Assembly (NCBI GenBank): GCA_023411035.1
Contig: JAEYPE010000034.1
Span: 1-64,000 of the forward strand
Reading direction: 5' to 3'
From: Pseudomonadota bacterium
Lineage (GTDB): Bacteria; Pseudomonadota; Alphaproteobacteria; Azospirillales; Azospirillaceae
DNA length: 64,000 nt
The translations under genes were made by a program, and so were the position numbers. Position 1 is the first letter of the stretch, and the number at the start of each line of letters is the position of its first letter. Below the pieces are notes generated by a model. That model did no database searches. It had not been told where the DNA came from and saw only the letters and a program-made list of their open reading frames with translations. This document shows, in pieces, positions 10,571 through 18,449 of the stretch.

Positions 10571-11824
10571 TCAGCGCCGGCCCGGATAGAGGAAGCGTGT
10601 CTTCAGCGTGCCCTCGATGGCGCGCAGATCGTTGGTCACCTCGTTCTCGTCCACGTCGCCGTCCACATCGACCACGACGTAGCCCAGTTCCGGATCGGTC
10701 TGGAGATACTGCGCGGCGATGTTCAGGTTGCGGCCCGAGAAGGCCTCGTTGATCTTGCGCAGCACGCCCGGACGGTTCTCGTGGACGTGCAGGAAACGGG
10801 TGCAGCCGGCATGGACCGGCAGGCCGACCTCCGGGAAGTTCACCGCCCCCATGGTCGAGCCGTTGTCCGAATACTCGATCAGCTTCTGCGACACTTCGGT
10901 GCCGATGTTGGCCTGTGCCTCCATCGTGGAACCGCCGATGTGCGGGGTCAGGATCACGTTGTCCAGCCCGCGCAGCGCGCTCTCGAACACCTCCTGGTCG
11001 CCGCCCGGCTCCTTCGGGAACACGTCGATGGCGGCACCCAGCAGGTGCTTGTCCTTCAGGGCCGCGGCCAGCGCCTCGATCACCACGACCTTGCCGCGGG
11101 CGGCGTTGATCAGGTGGGCGCCCTTCTTCATGGCGCGGATCTGCGCCTCGCCGATCATGTCGCGGGTCTGCGGGGTGTCGGGGACGTGCAGGGTCACCAC
11201 GTCGGACACGGCCAGCAGTTCTTCCAGCGAGTGGCAGGGCTGGGCGTTGCCGAGAGCCAGCTTGTTCACGACGTCGTAGTAGCGGACCTTCATGCCCATC
11301 GATTCGGCCAGGATCGACACCTGCGTGCCGATGTGGCCATAGCCGACGATGCCAAGCGTCTTGCCGCGGATCTCGTAGCTGTCCTTGGCCGACTTCATCC
11401 AGCCGCCGCCATGCACGAGGTTCGACTTCGGGAAGATGCCGCGCATCAGCATGATGATCTCGCCGATCACCAGTTCCGCCACCGACCGGGTGTTCGAATA
11501 GGGTGCGTTGAAGACCGGGATGCCGAGTCGGCGGGCGGCCTTCAGATCCACCTGGTTCGTGCCGATGCAGAAGCAGCCGACGCTGAACAGGCGGGTTGCC
11601 GCCTCCAGCACCTTGGCGGTCAGATGGGTGCGCGAGCGGATGCCCAGCATGTGGACGGACCCGATGCGCTCCAGCAGTTCCGCCTCGTCCAGCGCGTGCG
11701 GAAGACGCTCCACGGTGGCGTAACCGCCGTGCGCCAACTCGTTGATGGCGTTGTCGTGAACGCCTTCGAGCAGCAGGATGTTGATCTTGTCCTTGGAGAG
11801 CGAGAGCTTCGTCACGGCTGGCAT
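10571..11824 (-). CDS. serA: D-3-phosphoglycerate dehydrogenase with C-terminal ACT domain
   Basis: Oxidises 3-phosphoglycerate to 3-phosphohydroxypyruvate, the first step of serine synthesis. The 417-residue protein has the NAD-binding Rossmann motif GKTLGIVGYGHIGTQV (residues about 150-165), the catalytic His in LTPHIGGSTMEAQANIG, and a C-terminal ACT domain starting FLHVHENRPGVLRKI, as in the allosterically regulated E. coli-type enzyme. The frame is open further upstream to 11890, but MPAVTKLSLSKDK at 11824 fits the family length better. Confidence 0.95.
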   Translation of the reverse strand: MPAVTKLSLSKDKINILLLEGVHDNAINELAHGGYATVERLPHALDEAELLERIGSVHMLGIRSRTHLTAKVLEAATRLFSVGCFCIGTNQVDLKAARRLGIPVFNAPYSNTRSVAELVIGEIIMLMRGIFPKSNLVHGGGWMKSAKDSYEIRGKTLGIVGYGHIGTQVSILAESMGMKVRYYDVVNKLALGNAQPCHSLEELLAVSDVVTLHVPDTPQTRDMIGEAQIRAMKKGAHLINAARGKVVVIEALAAALKDKHLLGAAIDVFPKEPGGDQEVFESALRGLDNVILTPHIGGSTMEAQANIGTEVSQKLIEYSDNGSTMGAVNFPEVGLPVHAGCTRFLHVHENRPGVLRKINEAFSGRNLNIAAQYLQTDPELGYVVVDVDGDVDENEVTNDLRAIEGTLKTRFLYPGRR

Positions 11825-12023
11825 CCGTTCAAATGATTGGCCCCGCACGCGGTGGGCCGCCAATAATGCGAGCGCGCAAGGTAATGCCAAGCGCCGGCCT
11901 TGTCACGCGAGGGATGTTGCGTTGCCGTCGCCATTCCGCATGGCGGGTTGGCGCGGCGCGCGGGGCGGGTGTATCTCTGCCACAGCAAACCACGAGGCCG
12001 GCAAGAGCGAGGGAAACACCGGG

Positions 12024-12365
12024 ATGAGCGACGTCACCATCTACCACAACCCGCGCTGCACCAAGTCGCGCCAGACGCTGGAGCTTCTGAAGTCCCAGGG
12101 CGTCGAGCCCACCGTCGTGGAGTATCTGAAGACCCCGCCCGGCGCGGAGGAGCTGAAGGCCATCCTGGGCAAGCTGGGCAAGGGTCCGCGCGATATCCTG
12201 CGGTCCAAGGAAGCTGCGGAGGCCGGAATCGCCAAGGATCTGGACGGCGACGCCCTGATCGCCGCCCTGGCCGCCAACCCCACCGCCATCGAGCGTCCCA
12301 TCGTCGTCAAGGGCGACCAGGCCCGCGTGGGCCGTCCGCCGGAAAGCGTTCTGGAGATCCTGTAA
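12024..12365 (+). CDS. arsC: ArsC/Spx-family glutaredoxin-dependent reductase (arsenate reductase-like)
   Basis: A 113-residue thioredoxin-fold protein starting MSDVTIYHNPRCTKSRQTLE; Cys12 is the expected nucleophile, and RPIVVKGDQARVGRPPE matches the arsenate-reductase (glutaredoxin) signature. Plausibly reduces arsenate with glutathione. No arsR, arsB or acr3 gene is nearby, and similar stand-alone copies in alphaproteobacteria may have another redox role. The stop codon abuts the GTG start of prmB, which implies translational coupling. Confidence 0.8.
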   Translation: MSDVTIYHNPRCTKSRQTLELLKSQGVEPTVVEYLKTPPGAEELKAILGKLGKGPRDILRSKEAAEAGIAKDLDGDALIAALAANPTAIERPIVVKGDQARVGRPPESVLEIL

Positions 12366-13307
12366 GTGACCAAATCCTCCCTGGACCTCACCCCCGCCGA
12401 CGCGGCGACCGAGCTGCGCACCGTCCGCGACCTGATCCGCTACGGCGTCAGCCGCTTCAACGAGGCCGAACTGGACTACGGCCACGGCACCAGCAACGCC
12501 TATGACGAGGCGGTGTTCATGGTGCTGGAAGGGCTGAGCCTGCCCATCGACCAGCTCGACCCCTATCTGGACGCGCGCCTGACCCTGGCGGAGCGCCGGA
12601 AGGTCGCCGACCTGCTGCACGCCCGCGTGGAGACGCGCAAGCCCGCCTCCTACCTGCTGAACCGGGCCTACATCCAGGGCATCCCCTTCTATGTCGACGA
12701 ACGGGTGATCGTCCCGCGCTCCTACATCGGGGAGATCCTGTTCTCCGACCTGATCGGCGGCGACGACTTCACGCTGGTGGAGGACCCGACGGAGGTTGAA
12801 CGGGTGCTGGACCTCTGCACCGGCTCCGGCTGCCTCGCCATCCTGGCCGCGCAGATCTTCCCGGAGGCCCAGGTGGACGCCGTGGACCTGTCCGCCGACG
12901 CGCTGGAGGTGGCCAAGCGCAACATCGCCGACAGCGGGTTCGGGGACCGCATCGCGCTGCACCACGGCGACCTGTTCGCGCCGCTGAAGAACCGCAAGTA
13001 CGACGTCATCATCACCAACCCGCCCTATGTGGACGCCGAGGCGATGGCCAACCTGCCGCCGGAATTCCGGCACGAGCCGGAAATGGCCCTGGCGTCGGGC
13101 GAGGACGGTCTGGACATCGTGCGCCGCATCCTGAAGGAAGCGCCCAAGCACCTGACGCCGGACGGCGGCCTGCTCTGCGAGTTCGGCACGGGCCGCGAGA
13201 TCCTGGAAGCCGAATATCCGGATCTGGACTTCTTCTGGGTGGAGACAGCCAACAGCTTCGGCGAGGTCTTCTGGCTGACCCGCGACCAGTTGAAGGCAGC
13301 GAAATAA
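12366..13307 (+). CDS. prmB: Ribosomal protein uL3 N5-glutamine methyltransferase
   Basis: SAM-dependent methyltransferase that modifies a glutamine of ribosomal protein L3. The 313-residue protein has motif I VLDLCTGSGCLAIL (residues about 148-161) and the catalytic IITNPPYVDAEAM near residue 215, and the helical N-terminal domain present in PrmB but shorter in PrmC. The GTG start follows the arsC stop with no gap. PrmB is preferred over the release-factor enzyme PrmC because of the N-terminal YGHGTSNAYDEA motif. Confidence 0.88.
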   Translation: MTKSSLDLTPADAATELRTVRDLIRYGVSRFNEAELDYGHGTSNAYDEAVFMVLEGLSLPIDQLDPYLDARLTLAERRKVADLLHARVETRKPASYLLNRAYIQGIPFYVDERVIVPRSYIGEILFSDLIGGDDFTLVEDPTEVERVLDLCTGSGCLAILAAQIFPEAQVDAVDLSADALEVAKRNIADSGFGDRIALHHGDLFAPLKNRKYDVIITNPPYVDAEAMANLPPEFRHEPEMALASGEDGLDIVRRILKEAPKHLTPDGGLLCEFGTGREILEAEYPDLDFFWVETANSFGEVFWLTRDQLKAAK

Positions 13308-13322
13308 GCAGGCTCCGTTAGC

Positions 13323-13402
13323 GCTTGAGCCAGTCGAGAGCGGCGGCCGATGGCAGGATGCCCCTGAAGGGAGGCCGCCGTTTTCTCACAGCGGGTAGCG
13401 AT
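13323..13402 (-). mobile_element. Transposase 3'-end remnant, copy 1
   Basis: On the minus strand this about 80-bp segment encodes, with one frame change, the tail ATRCEKTAAS...LPSAAALDWLKR followed by a stop. It is the characteristic C-terminus of IS5-family DDE transposases (ATRYxKTAAS...). It is about 90% identical by eye to 14721-14800 in the same orientation, and nothing further of the element is recognisable on this side. Confidence 0.7.
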
Positions 13403-13518
13403 GGCGAGCCACTCGGCTCCGATCTCGAGTGTGCAGTCTTCCCCAAGCCGATCAGGTACGTTACCGAACTTTACCGTGAGAGGTGCGCGGCCTGTCCGTG
13501 GCGGCATCGGCGGGTGCG

Positions 13519-14568
13519 TCAGCTCTTCCCCGAGGTTCCCGCCTCAAGGATCGAGACGATCGAGAACAGGGTGAAGCAGACGGCTCCCAACCCGACCAGG
13601 ATTCGTGCCGGAACGAAGAACGCGGAATCGCCGACCGCCGCTTCCGCAAGAAAAGCGGAGAAGAACAGGCAGGCGAGACAGGTCATCACCGGGATGAGCG
13701 GTACCCGGTTGGCCAGAGCGCATTCCCGCCGCCAGACCAACGCAAGAAGCCAAACCTTTGAGATGATGCTGTAGCATATCATGCCGAGCCCGAGCAGGAC
13801 ACAGCCGGGCGCGATCCGCTCCGGCCGATCGGAACCGAACAGCACGATCAATCCCCACGTAAAGACTGCCGTTCCCATCACAAGCACCCAGAAGGTCCAG
13901 GCCCAGCGTTCAGCCTCGTCGAACAGGTTGCGTACCTGCCGCACCACCGTCGAAACCAGCGAAATCAGGCTCGCACAGATCGCCGCGAGGCCCATCAGGA
14001 CGTGGCCGGCAACAAAGTGGGGGGTCTCCGCCCCGCGCGTCAGCAGGGTGATTGCCCAGACGGCGCTGATCGCCGCGGCCGCAACGGGAATGCAGATCAG
14101 CCCGCGACCGAACGAGGCGCTGTAGGATTCGGCCGGCGTGCCGTCTTCGCGGCGACCATGCGCGTTCTTCGGAATCAGGGTGAAGGTGCTCGACGCGGTG
14201 GCAACGGTGCTGACACAGGCGGCGATCAGGCCGACCCCGAACATGACGTGGCCCGCCACGAAGCTTGGCGCACCATCCTGACGAAGGACCAGCAAGCCCC
14301 ATATCACGGTCACAAGCGCGGCCGTGTAGCCAAGGATCGGCAGGGTGATCTTCCAGGTTCGGCTGAACGTGTGCGTGATCTGCCGGATGATCATGGCGGC
14401 GGTCGTGAAAAGCGCGATGCAGATCGACGTCAGCGACATGAGCACATGTCCCGCTATGAAATGATCCCCATCGGCTCCGCCCGATCGAACATAAAGCCCA
14501 AAGCTCAGGCATATGACGCCCATTGCGAGGGGGATAGCTCGAAAGAGTATGCTGATCCAATAGTTCAT
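13519..14568 (-). CDS. yhiM: YhiM-like (DUF2776) polytopic inner-membrane protein
   Basis: A 349-residue protein of about ten hydrophobic segments that closely resembles E. coli YhiM (350 residues), including the ending VGLGAVCFTLFSIVSILEAG. The family is built from repeated two-helix units, visible here as HFIAGHVLM, FVAGHVMFG, HFVAGHVLMG and APGCVLLGLGMICYS. YhiM has been linked to survival under acid stress in E. coli, but its mechanism is unknown. The ATG at 14568 with GAGGGA upstream is preferred over a TTG two codons earlier. Transposase remnants on both sides and an AT-richer upstream flank suggest horizontal acquisition. Confidence 0.85.
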   Translation of the reverse strand: MNYWISILFRAIPLAMGVICLSFGLYVRSGGADGDHFIAGHVLMSLTSICIALFTTAAMIIRQITHTFSRTWKITLPILGYTAALVTVIWGLLVLRQDGAPSFVAGHVMFGVGLIAACVSTVATASSTFTLIPKNAHGRREDGTPAESYSASFGRGLICIPVAAAAISAVWAITLLTRGAETPHFVAGHVLMGLAAICASLISLVSTVVRQVRNLFDEAERWAWTFWVLVMGTAVFTWGLIVLFGSDRPERIAPGCVLLGLGMICYSIISKVWLLALVWRRECALANRVPLIPVMTCLACLFFSAFLAEAAVGDSAFFVPARILVGLGAVCFTLFSIVSILEAGTSGKS

Positions 14569-14720
14569 GAACAATCCCTCGGCAATTGGGTGAAGTTTCC
14601 AGCATATTCACCGAATCATCTGCGCCGAGTGATATTGCGCAGCCACTTTACCTTTCAATGGCCAAATGTATTCCTTAACAGCGCCGCGGCGCGCCGGATC
14701 TTTCACTAGGGTCCTTTCGT

Positions 14721-14905
14721 GCTTGAGCCAGCCGAGAGCGGCGGCCGACGACAGGATGCCCTTGAAAGGAGGCTGCCGTTTTTTAGCGGGTAGCGACGAC
14801 GCGCCCCTCCTTCAAGCGCACCCGCAACAGGCGCTCGAAGAGATTGCGGTTGTTGCAGATCCGGAGCGAGCGGGAATTCGTGGGCTTTGCCCCGACGCCA
14901 GGACA
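14721..14905 (-). mobile_element. Transposase 3'-end remnant, copy 2
   Basis: Minus-strand translation gives CNNRNLFERLLRVRLKEGR, VVATRY, then after a frameshift KTAASFQGILSSAAALGWLK. This is the C-terminal part of an IS5-like DDE transposase (RNLVERxxxRLKxxRRVATRYxKTAAS). Frameshifts show decay. About 75-80 bp at its 3' end repeat copy 1 in direct orientation on the other side of the yhiM-like gene. The rest of the 449-bp gap is the yhiM-like gene's promoter side and the palindrome next to the GNAT gene. Confidence 0.75.
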
Positions 14906-14970
14906 AAGCCGAGCGCCCGCCCACACACACACATGGGCGAGCCCGGAAAACCTGCAAAACCATAAAGTCC

Positions 14971-15017
14971 GCGGGTTTCTCCAGGCTGGGCCTGTGGCCC
15001 GATCTGGAGAAACCTGC
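14971..15017. terminator. Long imperfect palindrome abutting the GNAT gene stop
   Basis: The arms GGTTTCTCCAG and CTGGAGAAACC, extended by GGGCC/GGCCC around a TGT loop, form a stem of about 20 bp ending at the GNAT stop codon (15018). No clear T-run follows on either side, so it may be a terminator or a REP-like palindromic unit. Confidence 0.6.
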
Positions 15018-15608
15018 TTAGACGGACCGCTGGAGCAGCACGCTTCCCCCTTGATGCGGCAGCCGCTCGTGCCAGGGGAGGTCGGCGCGCCCGATCTCCT
15101 GGAAGCCTTCTTTGGCGTAGAGGCTGCGCGCGTCAGCGTTGTCGGCCCATACATGCAGTGTCACCCGGTCGAACCGTCCGCTGCGCGCCCGCCCATAGAC
15201 CCAATCAAGGAGTTGGGCAGCGATGCCACGGCGGCGCCATGCCGGATCGACGGCCAGCGCCGACAGGAAATAGCTGCCCCAATCCTGCACCCGGTTGAAA
15301 TCCTCCATATGGGCCAGCCGGTCGGCGGGCAGGCCGGTGTAGTCCTGGGTCCTGATCCAGTCCGCCGGATAGGCGTGGGCGATCCCGACGATCCGCCCCG
15401 CCGCCTCCGCCACGCCCGAATGGCGGTAGGAGAGGGACCCCGACGTGCCCGCCAGCCCCGGCACCAGCATCTCCGCCGCCGTCAGGCCGGGCACCAGCCC
15501 GTCGAGCAGGAATTCGTAGACGCCGCCGCCGGCCATGTCGATCAGCCGCGCCAGTTCCGGCGCGTCGTCCGGCGTCGCCGGGCGGATGTGGATGCTGCCG
15601 TCGCTCAT
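15018..15608 (-). CDS. GNAT-family N-acetyltransferase
   Basis: A 196-residue acetyltransferase. The sequence starts with SIHIRPATPDDAPELARLI and carries the acetyl-CoA-binding motif A in VDPAWRRRGIAAQLLDWV, followed by motif B with NADARSLYAKEGFQEIGR. The substrate cannot be inferred. The ATG at 15608 (MSDGSIHIRP) is spaced properly from AGGAA; an ATG at 15617 is also possible. Its start faces the ACT-domain gene across a 260-bp divergent region. Confidence 0.88.
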   Translation of the reverse strand: MSDGSIHIRPATPDDAPELARLIDMAGGGVYEFLLDGLVPGLTAAEMLVPGLAGTSGSLSYRHSGVAEAAGRIVGIAHAYPADWIRTQDYTGLPADRLAHMEDFNRVQDWGSYFLSALAVDPAWRRRGIAAQLLDWVYGRARSGRFDRVTLHVWADNADARSLYAKEGFQEIGRADLPWHERLPHQGGSVLLQRSV

Positions 15609-15715
15609 GCCCCGCATTTCCTGTTCATGGCACGCCTGCCGCGCGCAAAAACCTCTCTGGGAAGAGGGCTAATGGAACGTCTGAGAATTTTTCATCATCC
15701 CCGGCCCCATTGACC

Positions 15716-15802
15716 ATGGCCACCTGCCGCCCTATCCTGCCCGCTATGACGGAACGTGTCCTTACCCTGGGTCTGCGAATTAGCAGCCCGGTTCTCATGT
15801 GA
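15716..15802 (+). CDS. Possible leader peptide upstream of the ACT-domain gene
   Basis: A 28-codon ORF (an internal ATG at 15746 gives 18 codons) that ends inside the loop of the terminator-like hairpin at 15787-15815. The last 18 codons, MTERVLTLGLRISSPVLM, contain seven Leu, Ile or Val residues. Being next to a branched-chain-type ACT regulatory gene, it could be an attenuation leader. Against this, no clear ribosome-binding site is visible, and the stop lies within the hairpin rather than before it as in classical attenuators. Confidence 0.35.
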   Translation: MATCRPILPAMTERVLTLGLRISSPVLM

Positions 15803-15815
15803 GAGCCGGGGTTTT
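15787..15815 (+). terminator. Terminator-like hairpin in the leader of the ACT-domain gene
   Basis: CCCGGTTCTC-ATGT-GAGAGCCGGG followed by GTTTT: a 10-bp stem with one G-T wobble and a short T-run, 60 bp before the start codon of the downstream gene. A second hairpin, TGCAGGT-CTGA-ACCTGCA, follows at 15824-15841. A competing stem GGGTCTGC/GCAGCCC (15769-15789) overlaps its left arm by three bases. Confidence 0.6.
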
Positions 15816-15874
15816 CGCGCGTCTGCAGGTCTGAACCTGCACTCAATCGACTCACGATCAAGTAAGAGCGACCC

Positions 15875-16243
15875 ATGTCCACCGTCATGCTGCCCACCGC
15901 CGTCCTGGCGGTTCCCGCCGCCGAATCCCGTCCGACCGATCCCAACCGCCTCGTCCGCTTCGCCGTCCGGGCCGATGCCGATCCCGGTACCCTGCCCCGC
16001 GTGCTCGAACTGTTCGCCAAGCGCGGCCTCGTTCCCCTGTCGCTGAACAGCCGCCTGCTGGGCGGTGAGGTGGCGGTGGAGATCGAAGTGACCGGTATGG
16101 TGGCCGCCGAATCGAACCATGTCGGCAATTGCCTGCGCCAGATCCCCATGGTCCTGGCGGTCACCGTGTCCGAGCGGGACATGGCCGAATGGAACATGGC
16201 CGAATGGACCGCGCCCGCGGATCTGCCCGCCGCCGCCGAGTGA
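15875..16243 (+). CDS. Orphan ACT-domain protein resembling the acetolactate synthase small subunit
   Basis: A 122-residue protein with about 25 leading residues and then one ACT domain: RLVRFAVRADADPGTLPRVLELFAKRGL, then a central strand pair and VLAVTVSE. The pattern PGTLxRVLxLFAKRG is that of IlvH/IlvN/IlvM, the feedback-sensing subunits of acetolactate synthase. It lacks the second IlvH domain, like IlvM or IlvN, and no catalytic ilvB/ilvI gene is next to it. A 15-bp in-frame duplication gives MAEWNMAEW near the C-terminus. It may be a stand-alone amino-acid sensor; a partner cannot be named. Confidence 0.7.
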   Translation: MSTVMLPTAVLAVPAAESRPTDPNRLVRFAVRADADPGTLPRVLELFAKRGLVPLSLNSRLLGGEVAVEIEVTGMVAAESNHVGNCLRQIPMVLAVTVSERDMAEWNMAEWTAPADLPAAAE

Positions 16244-16265
16244 CGGCAACGGCGGGCCGCCGGTT

Positions 16266-17159
16266 TCAGTCCGACGAAGCCGTCTTCGTCGTCTCGGGCG
16301 ACGACGGCGCGTCGGGTGAGGGGGGCACAGCCACCTCCGCCGGCGTATCCACCGTCTCCTGCATCAACTGGGCGGCGCGCTGCAACTTGCGGAACTGCGC
16401 CACCGAGAATGGCAGGCTCGCCAGATAGGCCAGACCGAGGAAGGCCAGCGTCCACCAGGGCTGGCTGACCAGCGAGGCGGCGAGCAGGCCGACGCCGGCC
16501 AGACCCGGCACGACATACTGGGTCGGCACCCGCATGCCCTTGAAGGAGAAGGTGGGCAGCGTGCTGACCATCAGCCCGCCCATCGCCAGCGTCCAGGGCA
16601 CCACGATGGCCGGATGTCCGGCGATGTCCGGCCCGGTCTCGAAGCCGATGACCATGGGCAGCACGGCAAGGCCGGCGCCCGCCGGGGCCGGGACCCCGGT
16701 GAAGTAGTTGAAGGCCCAGGGCGGCAGGTCCACGTCCAGGCGGGAGTTGAAACGGGCCAGCCGCAGCGCCGCGCAGACCGCGTAGGCCATGGCGGCGATC
16801 CAGCCCAGGCTGCCGGCGCCGTTCAGCGCCCACAGATACATCAGGAAGGCGGGCGCCACGCCGAAGCTGATGACGTCGGACAGGCTGTCCAGCTCCGCGC
16901 CGAATTTGCTCTGCCCGTTCAGCAGGCGCGCGATCCGCCCATCCAGCGCGTCGAGAATCGCCGCGATGACGATGCAGACGACCGCCTGCTCCCACCGCTC
17001 GTGCATGGCGAAGCGGATGGCCGTCAGGCCGGAGCACAACGCCAGCACCGTCAGCACGTTGGGCAGAAGATGGTTGATCGACAACCCCTTCAGCCGCGGA
17101 TGCGGGCGGCGCGCCCGGCGCTTGCGGAACACTGCCGGCTTGAAGACCGGTCGCTTCAT
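16266..17159 (-). CDS. pssA: CDP-diacylglycerol-serine O-phosphatidyltransferase
   Basis: Makes phosphatidylserine from CDP-diacylglycerol and serine in the inner membrane. The 297-residue polytopic protein carries the CDP-alcohol phosphotransferase signature DGRIARLLNGQSKFGAELD followed by SLSD (DG-x2-AR-x8-G-x3-D-x3-D) near residues 75-98, and several hydrophobic helices. Its ATG shares one base with the psd stop (TGATG), so the two are translationally coupled and form a phosphatidylethanolamine synthesis operon. Confidence 0.95.
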   Translation of the reverse strand: MKRPVFKPAVFRKRRARRPHPRLKGLSINHLLPNVLTVLALCSGLTAIRFAMHERWEQAVVCIVIAAILDALDGRIARLLNGQSKFGAELDSLSDVISFGVAPAFLMYLWALNGAGSLGWIAAMAYAVCAALRLARFNSRLDVDLPPWAFNYFTGVPAPAGAGLAVLPMVIGFETGPDIAGHPAIVVPWTLAMGGLMVSTLPTFSFKGMRVPTQYVVPGLAGVGLLAASLVSQPWWTLAFLGLAYLASLPFSVAQFRKLQRAAQLMQETVDTPAEVAVPPSPDAPSSPETTKTASSD

Positions 17160-17854
17160 CAGCGGACATCCCCCTGCCGTTGCGGTTCGGTGGCGGTCAG
17201 GTCGGCCAGCACCGTCTCACCGCCGATCGCCGTCTGCCCGACGCAGACCAGCGGGGCCACGCCGTCCGGCAGATACACGTCGGTGCGGCTGCCGAATCGG
17301 ATCAGGCCGAACCGTTCGCCCGCCTTCACCTCCTGACCGGCCTTCACCCAATAGAGGATGCGGCGGGCAACGAGGCCGGCGATCTGCACATAGGCGATCT
17401 CGCGCCCGTCCGGAAGACGGTGGCGGAAGGCGGCGCGCTCGTTCTCCTCGCTGGCCTTGTCCAGCGCGGCGTTCACGAAGGTGCCCTTGTGGTATTCCGC
17501 CGCCACGACGGTGCCGTCCGCCGGCACGCGGTTGACGTGCACGTTGAAGACGTTGAGGAAGATGCTGACGCGGGTCAGCGGCTTGTCGCCCATGCCCAGT
17601 TCCGGCGGCGGGACCGCGGGAACGATCATGGTCACGCGCCCGTCGGCGGGGCTGACCAGCAGGCCGGGGCGCGTCGGCGTCACGCGATCGGGATCGCGGA
17701 AGAAATACACGCACCACAGGGTCAGCACGAGACCCAGCCAGCCCAGCGGCGCCGCCACGGCGAGCCCGAGAATCAGGGAGACCACGGCGAAGGCGGCGAT
17801 GAAGGGCCAGCCGGCGCGGTGGATCGGAACGACTACGGTATTGAGGGCGGACAT
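17159..17854 (-). CDS. psd: Phosphatidylserine decarboxylase proenzyme
   Basis: Converts phosphatidylserine to phosphatidylethanolamine. The 231-residue form is the short bacterial type; self-cleavage creates the pyruvoyl group at the Ser of [13 protein letters not shown] (Ser189), which stands in place of the LGST motif of E. coli-type enzymes. An N-terminal membrane segment ([21 protein letters not shown]) and [13 protein letters not shown] are typical. It is first in the operon with pssA and overlaps that gene by one base. Confidence 0.95.
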   Translation of the reverse strand: MSALNTVVVPIHRAGWPFIAAFAVVSLILGLAVAAPLGWLGLVLTLWCVYFFRDPDRVTPTRPGLLVSPADGRVTMIVPAVPPPELGMGDKPLTRVSIFLNVFNVHVNRVPADGTVVAAEYHKGTFVNAALDKASEENERAAFRHRLPDGREIAYVQIAGLVARRILYWVKAGQEVKAGERFGLIRFGSRTDVYLPDGVAPLVCVGQTAIGGETVLADLTATEPQRQGDVR

Positions 17855-17981
17855 CGCCGGTTACTTTAGCCTCGGATCGTTGGAGCGGCGCATTCTAGAC
17901 AGCATCCCCCGCCCTTTACAGAATTTTAGCAGGGAGGGTGGAGAGTCAGACCACCGACACCACAGGAATGAGCGAGCCACC

Positions 17982-18446
17982 GTGTCCGTTCCCGCCGCCC
18001 GTCTTCAGGCATTGTCGTCGCTCGCGCAGGTCTCGCAGACTGCCCTGCCCTTCAGCCCCGACTCCTTCGTCATGACGCCGGAAGGCGTCCTGGGCATCGC
18101 CCAGCCGCCGCGCCCGGCGCGCCTGCACTTCATGGCGGACGGGCTGCCCTTCAGCATCGCCGTCGGCTTCGACGGGGAAAAGTCGCGCTCGCAGATTTGG
18201 GCGGAGGTCGGCCACATCCCCTTCACCGCCCAGTCGCCGGAACGGCGGCGCCAGCTCCTGGCGATCCTGCGCGGCATCCAGGACCGGCGGGGAACCCGCT
18301 TCCTGGTCCAGGAAGGCCAGAAGGTCCTGCTGTTCTCCGAAAAGGAATTCGAGGGCCACGCCACGCCGGAGGATCTGATCCACCAGACGGTGGTCGCGCT
18401 CCAGCAGGCGCGCCCCTTCCTGCGCCTGCTCGCGCCCTATCTGTAA
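17982..18446 (+). CDS. Conserved hypothetical protein, function unknown
   Basis: A 154-residue soluble protein with no signal peptide or membrane segment. The frame is open far upstream, but coding character starts around the GTG at 17982 (VSVPAARLQALSSLAQ). The C-terminal part QTVVALQQARPFLRLLAPYL is helical. No recognised domain or catalytic motif is visible. It converges on the LysM gene, with only 3 bp between the stops, so neighbours give no clue. Confidence 0.6.
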   Translation: MSVPAARLQALSSLAQVSQTALPFSPDSFVMTPEGVLGIAQPPRPARLHFMADGLPFSIAVGFDGEKSRSQIWAEVGHIPFTAQSPERRRQLLAILRGIQDRRGTRFLVQEGQKVLLFSEKEFEGHATPEDLIHQTVVALQQARPFLRLLAPYL

Positions 18447-18449
18447 GGC

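Noticed and set aside
13403..13518. Further transposase sequence beyond copy 1
   Set aside because: Minus-strand translation from 13403 to 13507 shows no resemblance to copy 2 or to DDE transposases, so only about 80 bp is called.
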